Source: Brachypterus glaber (lineage: Eukaryota; Arthropoda; Insecta; Coleoptera; Kateretidae). Taken from it: a stretch of DNA of 64,000 nt. Where the stretch lies: positions 44,437,365 to 44,501,364 of the forward strand of contig OY294047.1 in the NCBI GenBank assembly GCA_958510825.1, in the 5' to 3' direction. Positions 30,886 to 42,820 of this stretch are shown in pieces (the stretch's first letter is position 1; every line of letters begins with the position of its first letter). The position numbers and the translations under genes were made by a program. The notes beneath the pieces are model-generated. The model worked only from the letters and a program-made list of their open reading frames with translations, made no database searches and was not told the origin of the DNA.

Positions 30886-31536
30886 CGATATTACATAATA
30901 TGTAATACCCAATTGCGAAAATCAAAAATATTGAGATCCATAATTTAACGTACGTATACTTATAGTGAAGAGATATTATTTTAAAAAATGATGACTAAAA
31001 GTTTGATTTTTTAAAATAATATGTAATATGTATAAATAATATGTATGCGTAATAAGCATATACAGCCTGTATATACATGTATACAGCCTGGCCCATAATG
31101 AAATTAAGTAAACATTTTCTCAGTTTGTTTGGATCTTTAAGAGACAGGCTCAGTGCCTATGGCTCATTTGTCCAAAATAGAGTTAGTTTGAATGGATAAT
31201 TGGGCGGGTGAGTCTCTGCTCACTGATGCTGGAGTTGCATCTGTCATGAATTGGCTATGGGGGCGGGGAAAGGGGGATGAGGAGGTATGGACTTTTTCTC
31301 GCAACCAAGTCACGTTACTATCGTGCGCTCTCTCCCACTCTATGATTATGAATGGCAAAGTGGGAAGGACATATGGTCACTTGATTTGGTTCTGAGAAAA
31401 TGTGTACTATAGTTATTTTTCAGCAAAATTGACTGATTGAGCTTGGCGGATGAAAGTAGCAAGTCTGGGTTCTTATATTTAATGATTTTTAATCAATATC
31501 TTCTCGATTCTTATCTTAAATTAATATTTTTTTCAG

Positions 31537-31587
31537 GATAAGGTTCCAGAAGAGGGGAATAATATAGCCTCGTCAAGTAAAAAAAAG
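31537..31587 (+). CDS. BTB-domain protein, mini-exon repeat B4 (diverged)
   Basis: 51 bp encoding DKVPEEGNNIASSSKKK, phase 0 (tttcag|gat, aag|gtaagt). It is the most diverged member and has a different downstream intron. Confidence 0.82.
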
Positions 31588-31607
31588 GTAAGTGCAGTTG
31601 ATATTTA

Positions 31608-31650
31608 ATTGGGCCGCGTTAAGCAGAAAGCCTACTAAAAAGAAATGTCC
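31608..31650. repeat. Solo end of the GGGCCGCGTTAAGCAG element
   Basis: TTGGGCCGCGTTAAGCAGAA matches the ends of the foldback at 36310-36568. Only one end is present. Confidence 0.7.
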
Positions 31651-31699
31651 TATCTAAAACCCAAATCTTAAAAATTAGCGAGCGAGCCACCTTTGAAAA

Positions 31700-32710
31700 A
31701 CACCCGGTATAATATAATAATATCTTTATTGCCCAACAGAAAAACCAATTACAGGACAATATTATTTGAAAATTTACAAAATTAAAGTTTACAAAATAAA
31801 GGTTTAAAGTTAATTAACAATGTAATAAAATATCTAATATTATAACAATATAACAAATACAGATACGATATATCACTGAAATGGTAGAAATTAAAATCAA
31901 CATTTTGGCCAATACTCTAGAACTATACAATTAATTATTCTACTCACTGAATCAAAGTGGATATCGCAACTCTTACAATATCTATTATAACAAAACATCA
32001 TATTGAAAATTGGTTCAGTGCGTAGAGTATTCGTTCTGGCAACTTGATTATAAAAAGTGGTAGAAGTTCTTGTACAATTAGCTGGAACGCAAAAATTTAG
32101 CTTTGATAAAATAAATGGTGAGTCCATTCTACCATTCAATACGTAACATAGCATTTTAATACTGGTTATTGTTCTGCGAAGTTCTAGGGATTGATACTCA
32201 AATTGAGACAGTAGGACGTCATAATCATAACCTCTGGCTGGATATATACCAAATACTTTAAAATATAAACACTTAAGAAACTTTTTTTGCACTTTCTCTA
32301 CCTGTTGTCTGTGAACTTCATAAAACGGATTCCAAATGGTACAACAATATTCCAGTCTAGAGCGAACAAAAGAGTTGTAAAGGGTCTTTAAAGCAAGTAC
32401 ACTGGTTAATTTACTACAATTTCTTATTATAAAACCATACATTTTTAATGAGGCTGATACAATACTATCTAAATGTTCTCTGAATAAAAAATCACTAGAA
32501 AATGTGACACCCAAATCTTTAATGGAATATACTCTCTCCAAGGAGAAAGAACTTATTGAGTAATTATAAAGTATTGGGTTTTTTTTACGCGTGAAGGAGA
32601 TGATTTTACATTTAGATACATTTAAATTGAGACAGTTATATTCGCACCATTGTTGCAGTGCATCCAAGACCCTCTGTAATCTAATGCAGTCATTGATGCA
32701 AATTATTTGG
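31700..32710 (-). mobile_element. 5'-truncated non-LTR retrotransposon (reverse transcriptase C-terminus)
   Basis: On the minus strand, a 256-aa open frame (31897-32667), extendable to about 32710, contains WCEYNCLNLNVSKCKIISFT, YSIKDLGVTFSSDFLFREHL and YNSFVRSRLEYCCTIWNPFY. These are typical of the reverse-transcriptase C-terminal part and thumb of Jockey/CR1-like non-LTR elements. The catalytic YADD region and endonuclease are absent, so this is a 5'-truncated, inactive copy. About 190 bases of 3' untranslated sequence run down to about 31700. It lies in the BTB intron in opposite orientation. The ORF is still intact, which suggests recent insertion. Confidence 0.88.
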
Positions 32711-32770
32711 ACTTTTTGTATGTATGTAATAAATAGACATAAAATGTAATGTATGTTGTTTTTATTTCAG

Positions 32771-32798
32771 ATGGGTTCCCATAAGTACATAAATGATG
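32771..32798 (+). CDS. BTB-domain protein, 28-bp micro-exon
   Basis: Encodes MGSHKYIND plus one base, between tttatttcag and gatg|gtaagt (phase 0 in, phase 1 out). It is needed to bring the last exon into frame. Confidence 0.7.
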
Positions 32799-33571
32799 GT
32801 AAGTTACTAAATAGTACATTACATAACAATGTAATAATTTTTTTATAACCTTACTTTTCCATTATTTTTGAAACCAAGTGTACTAAACCTACAAAAAAAT
32901 ATTTCGCTCGGTATTTAACACAAATATACAGGCTTATTCTGTTAAATGGTACACCCCCCATAACTTATAAACGGGACGAGACATAAACTTCAAATTTGGA
33001 ATGTATACACACAACAAAAACTTTATCATTTGCAATATTCTTCAAATTTTTATTTGGTAATGCGTTGTCAGAGGGGCAGTAGGTGACAGTATTTTAAATA
33101 GCACCCTAGGTCATGTGATACATTTTTTTAAAGAGTTAAAAATTCTTTATTTAACATTGTAACTATTTTTGAGTTTTTTTTTTCTTCACCAAACGAAAAC
33201 ATAAAAAAAGTTGAAAACATTTTTTCCTACGATCCTCTATGAAAATCACATTTAGCACACTCTTTTGTTCTTTAGAAAACACCTCATATCGCACTCGTTT
33301 GATATTTTTATATCACACTCGTGTGATATTTATGTATGGAGGTTTGCCTAATTTTATTTAGATATTTATCTCGTAGATTCTACGAATTTTATTCACCTTG
33401 TTTTATAAACCATTTTCCACCTTTCTTTTAAGTGTTTTAATCCAAATATTTCTGTTTTTCATGTCAAAAATAGAAACTATAGTTAGTTATAACGTTACTA
33501 TTTTGACCATTACTGTCTAGTCTAGACAGTCTAGATCTGCATATTATTTATATTATGTTTCATTGTTTTAG

Positions 33572-33681
33572 ACTTTAAAAATTTCCGAAAATACTGTTTG
33601 GTGTGTGAACAAAATTTTGAATACTTCAAGCAACATTGGGTGGATGAACATCAAGTAGTGTTTAATAATGAATATGCATGA
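33572..33681 (+). CDS. BTB-domain protein, last coding exon (C2H2-like finger)
   Basis: After the split Asp codon it encodes DFKNFRKYCLVCEQNFEYFK then QHWVDEHQVVFNNEYA and a TGA at 33679-33681. CLVC..F..H....H has Cys2-His2 spacing C-x2-C-x9-H-x4-H, shorter than the classical x12 between the second Cys and first His; zinc binding is plausible but not certain. The exon completes the 716-aa prediction. Confidence 0.82.
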
Positions 33682-36033
33682 ACAATCAGGGACGGGCCGA
33701 GCAAAAAAGATGGAGGGGGTTGGCAACTCGTCCACAAAATGGGCCATCTCCCACAAAAAAGGTTATCATAGTAACTGTTATTTGCCAACTTGTGTCATCT
33801 AGTCTAGTTTGCCAACTATCACAAAATTTCTGAAGATTTAATCTTTTCTCCTTTCGATAAAACTAATGACTAAAATAATTTAAAAAAACCCATTCCTGGA
33901 CAAATCGAGCGGTAATTTATTAATATGCTTAAAATATTATTAACTCGGAGGTAAATTTGCCGACTGGGAACTACACAAGCCCACAAAAAAAATTATCTGT
34001 ACTGAGACTTTTTCTTATGTATTTTGGGATGCTGAACACGAATCTGTCATAAAAAAGCAATTTATGAGCTCATTTATTTGCTACACTGAAAAAACTCTAA
34101 AATGGTGAAATATATTACATATTAATCTGCAATTTAAGTGTAGGAGGAAAATTAGCCCATGAATTGCCTTTTTTATGGCAGATTTGTGTTTAGCATTCCA
34201 AAATACATAAAAATAGGTGGTTCTCAACCCCAGAACAAACAGCCTTTTCTGAGGGCCTGTGGGTCTACAAAAAAAATCTACATCAAGGACTAAACCTATC
34301 ATGCCTTAAGTATTTTTTGACAATAAAAACCGGGATTTACTCGAAATCTACGCGGTAGAAAGTTTCAAATTAAAATTTCAGTTTCAGCACAAAAATACTT
34401 AAGGCATAATAGGTTTAGTCCTTGGAGCAGATTTTTTTTTTGTAGACCTGTGTTGTTTAGGGGACTGGATGCGTCAAAAACGCATTGTGAAACGAAAGGC
34501 AAGTAATAGTATATTACGCACCGAGTACGCGAACCTAGTTTTTAGTGCACGAGAGTGCTTTTTTTACGAAATGCATCCGAGTAAAAAAAGCACTCGATGT
34601 GCACTGAAATGGTTTACGTCGAGGTGCGTATGCTATTTTTCCTACGACCTAACACCTAAACATCCAAAAAACGCAAAAATGATCTTAAAATTAGTTTGTC
34701 AATTTGAGGTTATGTGTTTGACGTTTACTAATTTTCTGACAGCATATATGTAAAATCAGCTGATTGTCACTTTCCAACCGTTGTCATAGGCAACGGATGG
34801 AAAATAGGCACTACCTACTAACTAGGTCGTAGTAAAAAAACACATTAAGAAATTAGTTTGCGACTTGAGCTTTTAGTGTACGAGAATAAAGGTTTTTTCT
34901 ACGATCTAATAGAAAAGTTAACATTTCTACAAAAACAAATAAAGTTTTCTGACCGAAATATAACCCATTTCTCAGCATTTTACTTTTCTGCTAGTTACCA
35001 GCAAGCGCAAAATTGAATTTTGCGCGCTAGAGTGTAGGCAACCGGAATGTCAATCGTAAAACAGTTGTCAACTTGACAGTGTCAAGTATATGATACGGGA
35101 TGTTGTGTTCTGCCTTTTTTTTAATATAAAATTATTATTTATCTTTAATCAAATCTCAATTTCACGTGCTAAATTTTTATGTGTTAAATATTTGTTGTTA
35201 AGGAATTATGGAGAGTTGCAGTGATGAGGGTTTTTCTTCTAAACCACCAGATTTGCAAAAAATTGTGCTGCGACCTTGTAAGGTTATAAATTTACTGCCT
35301 GAAAATTTATTTTAGATCGTAGAAAAAACGTTGTTTGTATTACGAGCGCAAAATATGATTTCTGCTTTCGCGTGATTGCTGATATCGGATAGACGCCTCG
35401 ATCAGCAAATTCCACGCTCAAGCAGAAATCAGTCATCTTGCGCTCTTAATACAAAAATAACTATTCCATGACGCAACAGTGAAATGAAAAAATCATTTAT
35501 ATACTATTTTATCCATATGCGAGTTTAACAGGCGTTTGTCCGGCGTGCGCTTATGTTTATACGCTATAACCGTAAATATTACGGTGTCTGATTGAATTTG
35601 TTGGTTATTGTATATTAATAAGAATAATTAATTAATTAATAATTAATATAATGCATTAAATTGTATAATACAATATATTTCAATACATTTTAAGTATTAT
35701 ATAATACATAGTATTCTATACAATACAATATATTGTTATAATGTTAATTTAATTTTAAGGTTTTTTTGATATGGCTATATATTTTACCTGGCCCATATCT
35801 CTGGAACCAAACTTTTTTATACAAATCTTAATATAAACTTTTGTACTCAAAATAAATTATTCTATGAAATAGTATCTAAAAAAATAAACAGTAAAAATAA
35901 GGGATAGTATTTTTTTTTTCAAAATTTTATTATAAATCTTTATACTTTGAAAACTAAGCCTTTTTAGGCGGTGCCTAATAGGTAACTTTATATAATTTTT
36001 TAAATCAGCTCCTTCCTAAATTATAATCATAAT

Positions 36034-36307
36034 GGCGATTTCTCCCCTTAGATTAGACAGGGACAAAAGTTCTACCCAAAAAGGATAGAAGACATACATA
36101 CACTCCCACTTCCACCCAACCAAACAAATTCTGTATTTGTTCTTTGTTGAACAAATGCAATATTTACTTGGCCGGGCGAAAAGTGTAACTATAATTATTT
36201 TTATTAAAGAAATTACTGGCGTCATCTAAATTTTAGTAGAATTATCACAAATGAGATAGTAATATGTAGACGTCTTTTGTTTCATAATTCTAGTTGTAGA
36301 GAGCTCC
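36034..36307. mobile_element. Element R5, copy 3, internally deleted
   Basis: Same ends as 24134 and 27654 (GGCGATTTCTCCC..GAGAGCTCC) but lacking about 125 bp of the right half, including the second AACAAATACA pair. Confidence 0.85.
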
Positions 36308-36309
36308 AT

Positions 36310-36568
36310 TGGGCCGCGTTGAGCAGAAAGCTACCAACCCACATTGTGAGATCACAGTAGGTACGGAACATTTTACCCAATATCTTTTACAGGTATTTAA
36401 TTAAAGAATACATATTTTATACGTGTTCTGGTACCTGAACAAGTAAAACAAATGTTTAATTTTAAGTGTTTTAATCAAAACGTTTTAAAGTTATTAGGGA
36501 AAAAGTTCAACGATTTACTGTCAACTCACAATGTGTGTTGGTAGCTTTCTGCTTAACGCGGCCCAATT
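36310..36568. mobile_element. Foldback, TTGGGCCGCGTT ends
   Basis: Ends TTGGGCCGCGTTGAGCAGAA and TTCTGCTTAACGCGGCCCAA are inverted, with inner AGCTACCAACCCACATTGTG pairing to its complement. It sits directly against the end of element R5. Confidence 0.85.
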
Positions 36569-37299
36569 ATGATTCTTAATACCTTCATATACTTTTTTTT
36601 CCTTTTTACTATAAATTCTTCAATGGAAAAAAATAAAAAAAAACATATATTTTATGTCTTACTAATCATTTAAAGTTAAAATACACAATAAAATAATTTT
36701 GGTAACTTTTTTCCCGTTTGGTAGCATAGTGCGGCTCTAGACAAAAATCCAGACGTGTAGGGGTTAAACCGAGTTCAGATTTGTTTTCAGCGGGCAAAAA
36801 TATATAGAAATATCCATGGTGCAGATCACTTTTGTTTTTTTTGTGGGCCGGTTTGTTTTTAGATAAATAAGTGTTCTCGAGTTATCGTGGTCACAAATTT
36901 CCCGGACAGAAAGACCGATAGACATAATTTTTTTGACAATCATATTTTTTGGATATAAAACGGGGAGAAACGTAACAAAAAGTAATAAAAATACTATTCT
37001 AGCGCACGCGCTGTGAATAGTATAATAAATAAAACTGCTTTATTTGACATTAACATTTTATTAATTAAACTGCACTAAAATCAACAGGAATAAAAGCACC
37101 TTTATGGTCTACATAAAATAACAAATCGCGTTAAAAAAACTCATGATTATATTTCTGAAAAAAAAAATGGTAAAAAACAATTATTTTTAGTAATAAAAAT
37201 TGTTTAAAAAAAACCATATATTTTCTTATAAAAATATACAACATCCACTGGTTACATAAACTCTGCAATCTGGGTTTCTCTATATATTGAGTTTTGGAA

Positions 37300-37930
37300 C
37301 ATGGTTTAATCTGGCAAAAGGCCAACTCCAAAAGGATAGTTGCAGGTTTAAGAAATATCAATGAGTAAGGATTTGTCACAAACGAGTTGCGAACAACATT
37401 TTTCGTTCGATCTACAGACTCTTTAAAAATGTATATTTGACATTTCAAAATTTTATAAACGTTAAATGACTTTTGTAAAAATGAAAGCTATGTGTAATCG
37501 TTTGGATAAATGAGTGTGAATAGTTGTCATTTCATTCAAATATGCACTATGTACTCGTGCGATAGAAAAATATCGTAACGAGAATATATAGTGAGCATGC
37601 ATTTTTCTTTATTTCGTGTACACTAGGTCGTACGCAAAATATTTACACACTCATTTATCCAAACGAGTACATATAGCTTTTATTTTGACAAAAGTGGTTT
37701 GACGTTTATAAAAGTTTGAAATGTCAAAATTAAACACAGGTAATTCTTTAAAATATACATTTTTAAAGAGTCTAGACTGTAGATCGAACGAAAAATGTTG
37801 TTCGCAACTCGTTTGCGACAAGTCCTTAGTGTACTCGAATTATTTTTTTGACTTCGCTTCGCGTCGTCAAAAAAACTTCATTCTCGTGCACTAAGGACTA
37901 AAGTCGCTTACTCGTTACGAAAACTACTAT
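37300..37930. mobile_element. Foldback with a shared half near 60660-61045
   Basis: TTGTCACAAACGAGTTGCGA (37373 on) and the complement near 37800-37825 face each other. The right half, from the GTACATAGTGCATATT-type words to TGACTTCGCTTCGCGTCGTC, also occurs at 60660-61045. Contains a hairpin with a cgcttcgcg tip at 37845-37915. Confidence 0.75.
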
Positions 37931-40445
37931 AATGACGGAGCGAATTGACAATTTTCTAGGTTGAAAAACAGCTTTTTATCGACAATGAAAGGAAATTTTC
38001 TTGTTTTCAATACTGTAGAAAGAATATTTCGTCATCTAAAGGCTCTAACGGTCTAACTCCAAAACGTCATATTTTTCAGGAGACGTAAAAAACGATTTAA
38101 AACTTAATTATAGCAATTTAGAACTTTAAAACTAGCTTGTTCACAGGTAAAAATGTTTGAAATGTGTTAATGTATTTAAAACTTCATTGTTATCTATTTT
38201 ATATAAATTATTTGAAAATTAAATTTTAACCACAGAATCTAAATTCACTAATGGTCTAACTCCAAGGGAAGATAAAAGAGGATACCTATCGTATTATATC
38301 GCGTAATATTATTACAAAAAATTTATATTTTTATATTTAATATATAATATTACTACTAGGTAGGCATAATATATATACCTAGATAATATTAATATTATAA
38401 AATTTATACATTATAAAACCTTCATAAAAATAATTAAATCCCATGAGAAAAAAATATATTTTATTTTGTAACGTTATGTTATAATAAAAATATAATAATT
38501 ATTAAGCAACATTTAAAACTTAAATACCTTATTTACATTTTTGTGGTCAATATTATTAAAATCAAATATTATTAAACAATCAAATATTATCTAACTAAAT
38601 TCTAATGTATATTATTATACATAATTATGTATGTATCATAAATGTAACGAATCTTTAACAGTTTGCTGCATATTTTTTTATGTTTTTTGGATTTAGTTAA
38701 GTATTTATTATTATAAAAAAGATTTAAGTTATAATTATTTAAGTTTTTTTTCTGAAATAGAAACTTAAACATAGGGTATAAACGGGATCCCCTGTTGTCG
38801 AGAAATAGTTTGACATTAGTGACAGTTCTCATTTAATTGTTTTCTCACAATCATATGATGGAGTTAGACACTTAGCGACTTTTTATTTACATTTTTGCAT
38901 TTTTTGAGGCTGATATTGGTTTAATGCAACTTTTTTTTTGAAGTGTGTTGGTAATCAGATAATGAAGCAAATTTGATAAAAATCTCATTTTTGAAAAATT
39001 AGGAGTTAGACAACTAGAGCCTTTAGTGGACGATTTGCTGTTTTATATATAAAAACTTTCCCCATGAAAATATAACCTAGAAATCCGATATCTTTACACA
39101 ATATAAAAAAAGGCTTTCTCAAATCGTGAATATAGGAAAAGCAAATAAAATATTTATTATTTAAAACTCCTTAAAACATTGTAATAGGATTTTATTCATA
39201 TATTCACTAATAATAATCGATGTTGGTTTTTTTTTCGTGATTCTGTCAATTTAACAAGCAATGGGGACATCAAATGTCCTCAAAAATTTTATCCATAAAA
39301 TTATCGTCCCCATATTTTTTTGTAATTTTGTGCATTAATATTGTTTACTAAAACGTTTAAAAAAGTGGGGGTAAGATGGTAAGTTTAAAAAAAAAAGTAA
39401 GTTTTTAAGCCTTGTGTACAGTCACAGTTAAAAAACACTTGAAATCATGTAAAACTTATTTTTGGTTCAATACGAGAAGCAACAGTAGTAAAAAGTGTTC
39501 TCATTTAATATTTCTAAAATAAAGTTAGGGTCTGCGAGTGGGTTTTTTATATATTAGCCTAAATAAATGCATAAAATTACAAAAAATAAAGGGTAAATAG
39601 GTGTACTGACATATCTCAATTTCTCTATATACATTAGGTTTATTAAATCTGATCATTTTTTTTTACAAACAGTTATATCAATTAAATATACAGATTCAGA
39701 AATAAATTCTACAAAAAATTTAACGCAGAAGTTTAATTTGAAGAAATTGAAAAACAACCTACTGTACTCAGCTATCGATTATCTATAATAGAATAATTTT
39801 CGCTACTAAATAAGTACTATGTGCTTGAGACATACAATTTTTCAACTTGCTATCGGAGTAGAAGTACGAGTTGTCTACGTCTAAAAATAGATGGCGCATA
39901 AGTATACATCAATCTAATGACTTTACTTCTAAAGTGAATAAAGTTAATTTTTTTCTTAATCAGGGTTGACTCTTGGTACTGAAGAGGACCAGCAGCCCGA
40001 AACTGCAGTCCACCAATATTACTCTGTACGCATATTAGAAAATAGATTGATGGAATATTTAAGTACATAAACATTACACATTTAAGTAACTTTGCCTTAG
40101 CGTTTAACAAAAATTATAATTTTTAATTATCAGCACAACTGTAAGTAAATTATTTGTAGTTGAATTTTATTTGACGCTTTTCATGTTTTGACATTTATGG
40201 TGGCAGAAGTGTCAGAACATGAAGGGTGTCTAATTGTTATTAGCAAGGGTAACTATCAGTGGCTTAATCTCAAAACGGATAGCTCAAATAATATTGAGAA
40301 TTCACAGTGGAATACACTAGAATATGGCCGGATCCTTCCCCAATAGCACATACAGTTATATTTCAAGAATATTATAGCAGGTTTAGGTCATTATCATGTA
40401 TAGTTAAAAACAAAATTAAAAATATAAAGGTAGTTTTTTGGAATT
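37931..40445. other. AT-rich gene-free stretch
   Basis: No supported exon. Some repeat-like words (ggtctaactcc, ggagttagaca) recur at 38040, 38260, 38850 and 39000, suggesting a decayed element about 1 kb long. Otherwise nothing recognisable. Confidence 0.5.
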
Positions 40446-41030
40446 TTATTGATTTTATGAAAGAGTAAAAAATCATTCTTAGACTAATATGTATTTAAAC
40501 CCTTTTTTAGCAAACCGCCTCATAAATAAAAAAGTAACACAAAACTGTTGCAAATAAACATGATAACGGAGAACACGATTTATGTTTGACACCCATTGCT
40601 TAAAACAATCACTTGGCAACTAGAGTTTCCAGATTAGTTTGCCATATATATGCAAATGAAGCGCTCTATGTGTTCTTATTTTTAACTAAATATTTGATCA
40701 CGGAATATATGAAAAATGTTGTAACATTCTTTTTACTGATAATTAAAGATATAGAGCGCTTTATTTGAATTTATATGGCACACTGATCTGGAAGACTCTA
40801 GTTGCAATCTGATCGTTCAGCAGTGATTGTCTTAAAATTTAGAGGCGAGTAAATTCTATCATTCACTAGAAAATCGCATTGGTCCAGTCAAACATAAATC
40901 GTGTTTATATTATGTTTATTTATATTTGCATAATTTTTTTGTAACTTTTTTATTTATGCTGCCGTTTGCTAAAGGGTTGAAATGCATATTAGTCTAAGAA
41001 GGCTTTTTTACTCTTTCATAAAAGCAACTA
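40446..41030. mobile_element. Foldback element, about 585 bp
   Basis: Arms TATGAAAGAGTAAAAAATCA and TTTTTTACTCTTTCATA are inverted; inner arms include TAAATAAAAAAGTAAC with its complement and a CGATTTATGTTTGAC pair. No ORF. Confidence 0.8.
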
Positions 41031-41142
41031 TAGCCGGGAAAATTGCAATTTGCGCCGCGCAATTACTATTGTGCCTCTCACTTGCACGCATGCTGCCTTA
41101 GGAAGCTTAAAGCGTAAAGTTGAGAGCGCGCTCGGCTATAGT

Positions 41143-41477
41143 GAAAATGACTTTTATCCAATACATACAGATAATGAGACAATTACCAGCTTTATTTTAA
41201 ATATATAAACTCAATAATAACCCCCGCGTGGGTTTTACTTTATTGAGTGGATAATTATTTTTTTTAACCACTCAACTGTCACTTGTCAAATTATTTTCTT
41301 GTAAATGTCATTAAAATTTTTAATAAAAATATGAATTCCTAAGCTATTTATTGGATAAAACCTTGTATGGCACTCATGGGTAAACCGATATTGCCCTCTC
41401 GGAAATTAACCTGCTTGGCTGACGTCTCTCAGGTTAATTTTCTCATAGGCAATATCTTACTTTACCCACTTGTACCA
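41143..41477 (+). repeat. Dispersed repeat R7, copy 2
   Basis: ATCCAATACATACAGATAAT to TACCCACTTGTACCATAAAT. Direct copy of 61046-61386 and reverse of 14285-14590. Contains two hairpins. Confidence 0.88.
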
Positions 41478-42111
41478 TAAATAACTATTATACCTTTATA
41501 TTTTTATTTTTTTTTAACCATATTTGATAATGACCCATTACAGCAGGTTTGTAACAATCATGGAATGTAAATAACACGTTTGTGCTACTGGTGTTGTACA
41601 TTTAAATGGTGATATCGATGTTTAAATACTAATAGGTCGTATTTTGACATTTCCCAAATTTCAAATGATTTTTTTGCGGTAAATAAACTGTGCTATATAA
41701 TAATTTCTGAATTTAAATATTTATTAAATATAGAATACCAAGTTAATTTAAAAATATTAAGAAATGTCAACCTTTAGTTTGTAATAGGACCCATTAATAC
41801 TTATCCATTGTATATTTTGTTAAAGAGTTTATGTATCTACAGAAAAAATTAAGCGATTTTTGTTCTAAATGCATAAATAACAATTTTAATTTATTGCAAT
41901 ATTAGGAAATAAAAGCAGTGTCAAACAGCTGCTTACCCTGGCAGAAAATATGAAAATAAGTTGACCTAACGATACTCTTATGTTAGGTTTATGACGTTAA
42001 TATGTATAAAAACACGTAAGTTGTTTTTATATCAGACATGTAACGTTAGAAAAAGCGGAACATTTCTACAAGAAAAATGTTTATTTCCCACAAATATTTA
42101 ATGTTATAGTC

Positions 42112-42432
42112 TAAGAGCTGGTGACCATTTTTATTTAATTGTTTGCTCCCCACTGTATTTTATATATGTACATGCAAATTAAGCTATTTGTCAATTACCA
42201 GGTCCTGGATCGGGTTCCTTTGGGTGCTAGAAGCTCCAAAGAGGTGGTGAAATGGGGGTATATTAAATTTAGATTAGTCTATTTTCACAATTTAAACAAT
42301 TGTTCAGCAGACCAAGGAGTAAAATAGGACTTTAAAAAGTTCAAAATAGCTTAATTTGAATGTACTTTGAGATATTTTAAAATACAGCCGGGAGAAAATC
42401 ATGAAATTAAAATGGTCACCAGCTCCCTGACT
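42112..42432. mobile_element. Foldback, AGCTGGTGACCATTTTTATT ends, short form
   Basis: Starts AGTCTAAGAGCTGGTGACCA and ends with the complement ATGGTCACCAGCTCCCTGAC. Inner arms share ACTGTATTTTATATATGTAC-like words. The longer relative is 45688-46902. Confidence 0.82.
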
Positions 42433-42557
42433 ATTAAATCGAACATTTCTACTAGGGTACATTCAGGATGGATTTGAATGACACCATATAACTGGATAAA
42501 TTTTAGTTAATTTTATAAAAATTACCTAACTTAGATGAAAACATAATACGTAGTAAT

Positions 42558-42770
42558 TATGGTCTGTTTCATCAAGCAAGAGACTAAATTAAAAATGGCA
42601 CAGTAAATATTTTCAAAACAGATTCGAATATTGGATGTGCGAATATACTGCTTAGTTTATTTTATAAAACACAACTATATTCTATACACAAACATACTAT
42701 TCAAATCTGTTGTAAAAATATTTACTGTGCGATTTTTAATTTACTCTCTTGCTTGATGAAACAGACCATA
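42558..42770. mobile_element. MITE family A, copy 2
   Basis: TATGGTCTGTTTCATCAAGC to GCTTGATGAAACAGACCATA, nearly fully palindromic. Confidence 0.9.
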
Positions 42771-42820
42771 GGATTGTTCCTAAAACCTATTTAACTGTGC
42801 CACAGATACTAGGGTGACCA

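Larger units (their letters stand above)
33682..37020. other. Gene-free repeat-rich stretch after the BTB gene
   Basis: Holds foldbacks at 33955-34450 (GGACTAAACCTATCATGCCT facing its complement), a hairpin-rich unit at 34500-34640, a 35-codon open frame at 35208-35315, a hairpin at 35330-35455, element R5 copy 3 (36034-36307) and the GGGCCGCG foldback (36310-36568). No supported gene. Confidence 0.6.

Noticed and set aside
31192..31395. 67-codon + frame and its minus-strand partner in a GC-richer patch
   Set aside because: Both strands are open by chance in a short patch within a BTB intron; no matching splice phase.
34469..34753. 94-codon frame MRQKRIVKRKASNSILRTEY
   Set aside because: Lies in a hairpin-rich repeat; no splice sites or domain, and parts recur as inverted repeats.
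37131..37448. 105-codon minus-strand frame
   Set aside because: Overlaps the foldback shared with 60660-61045, where the equivalent frame is broken.
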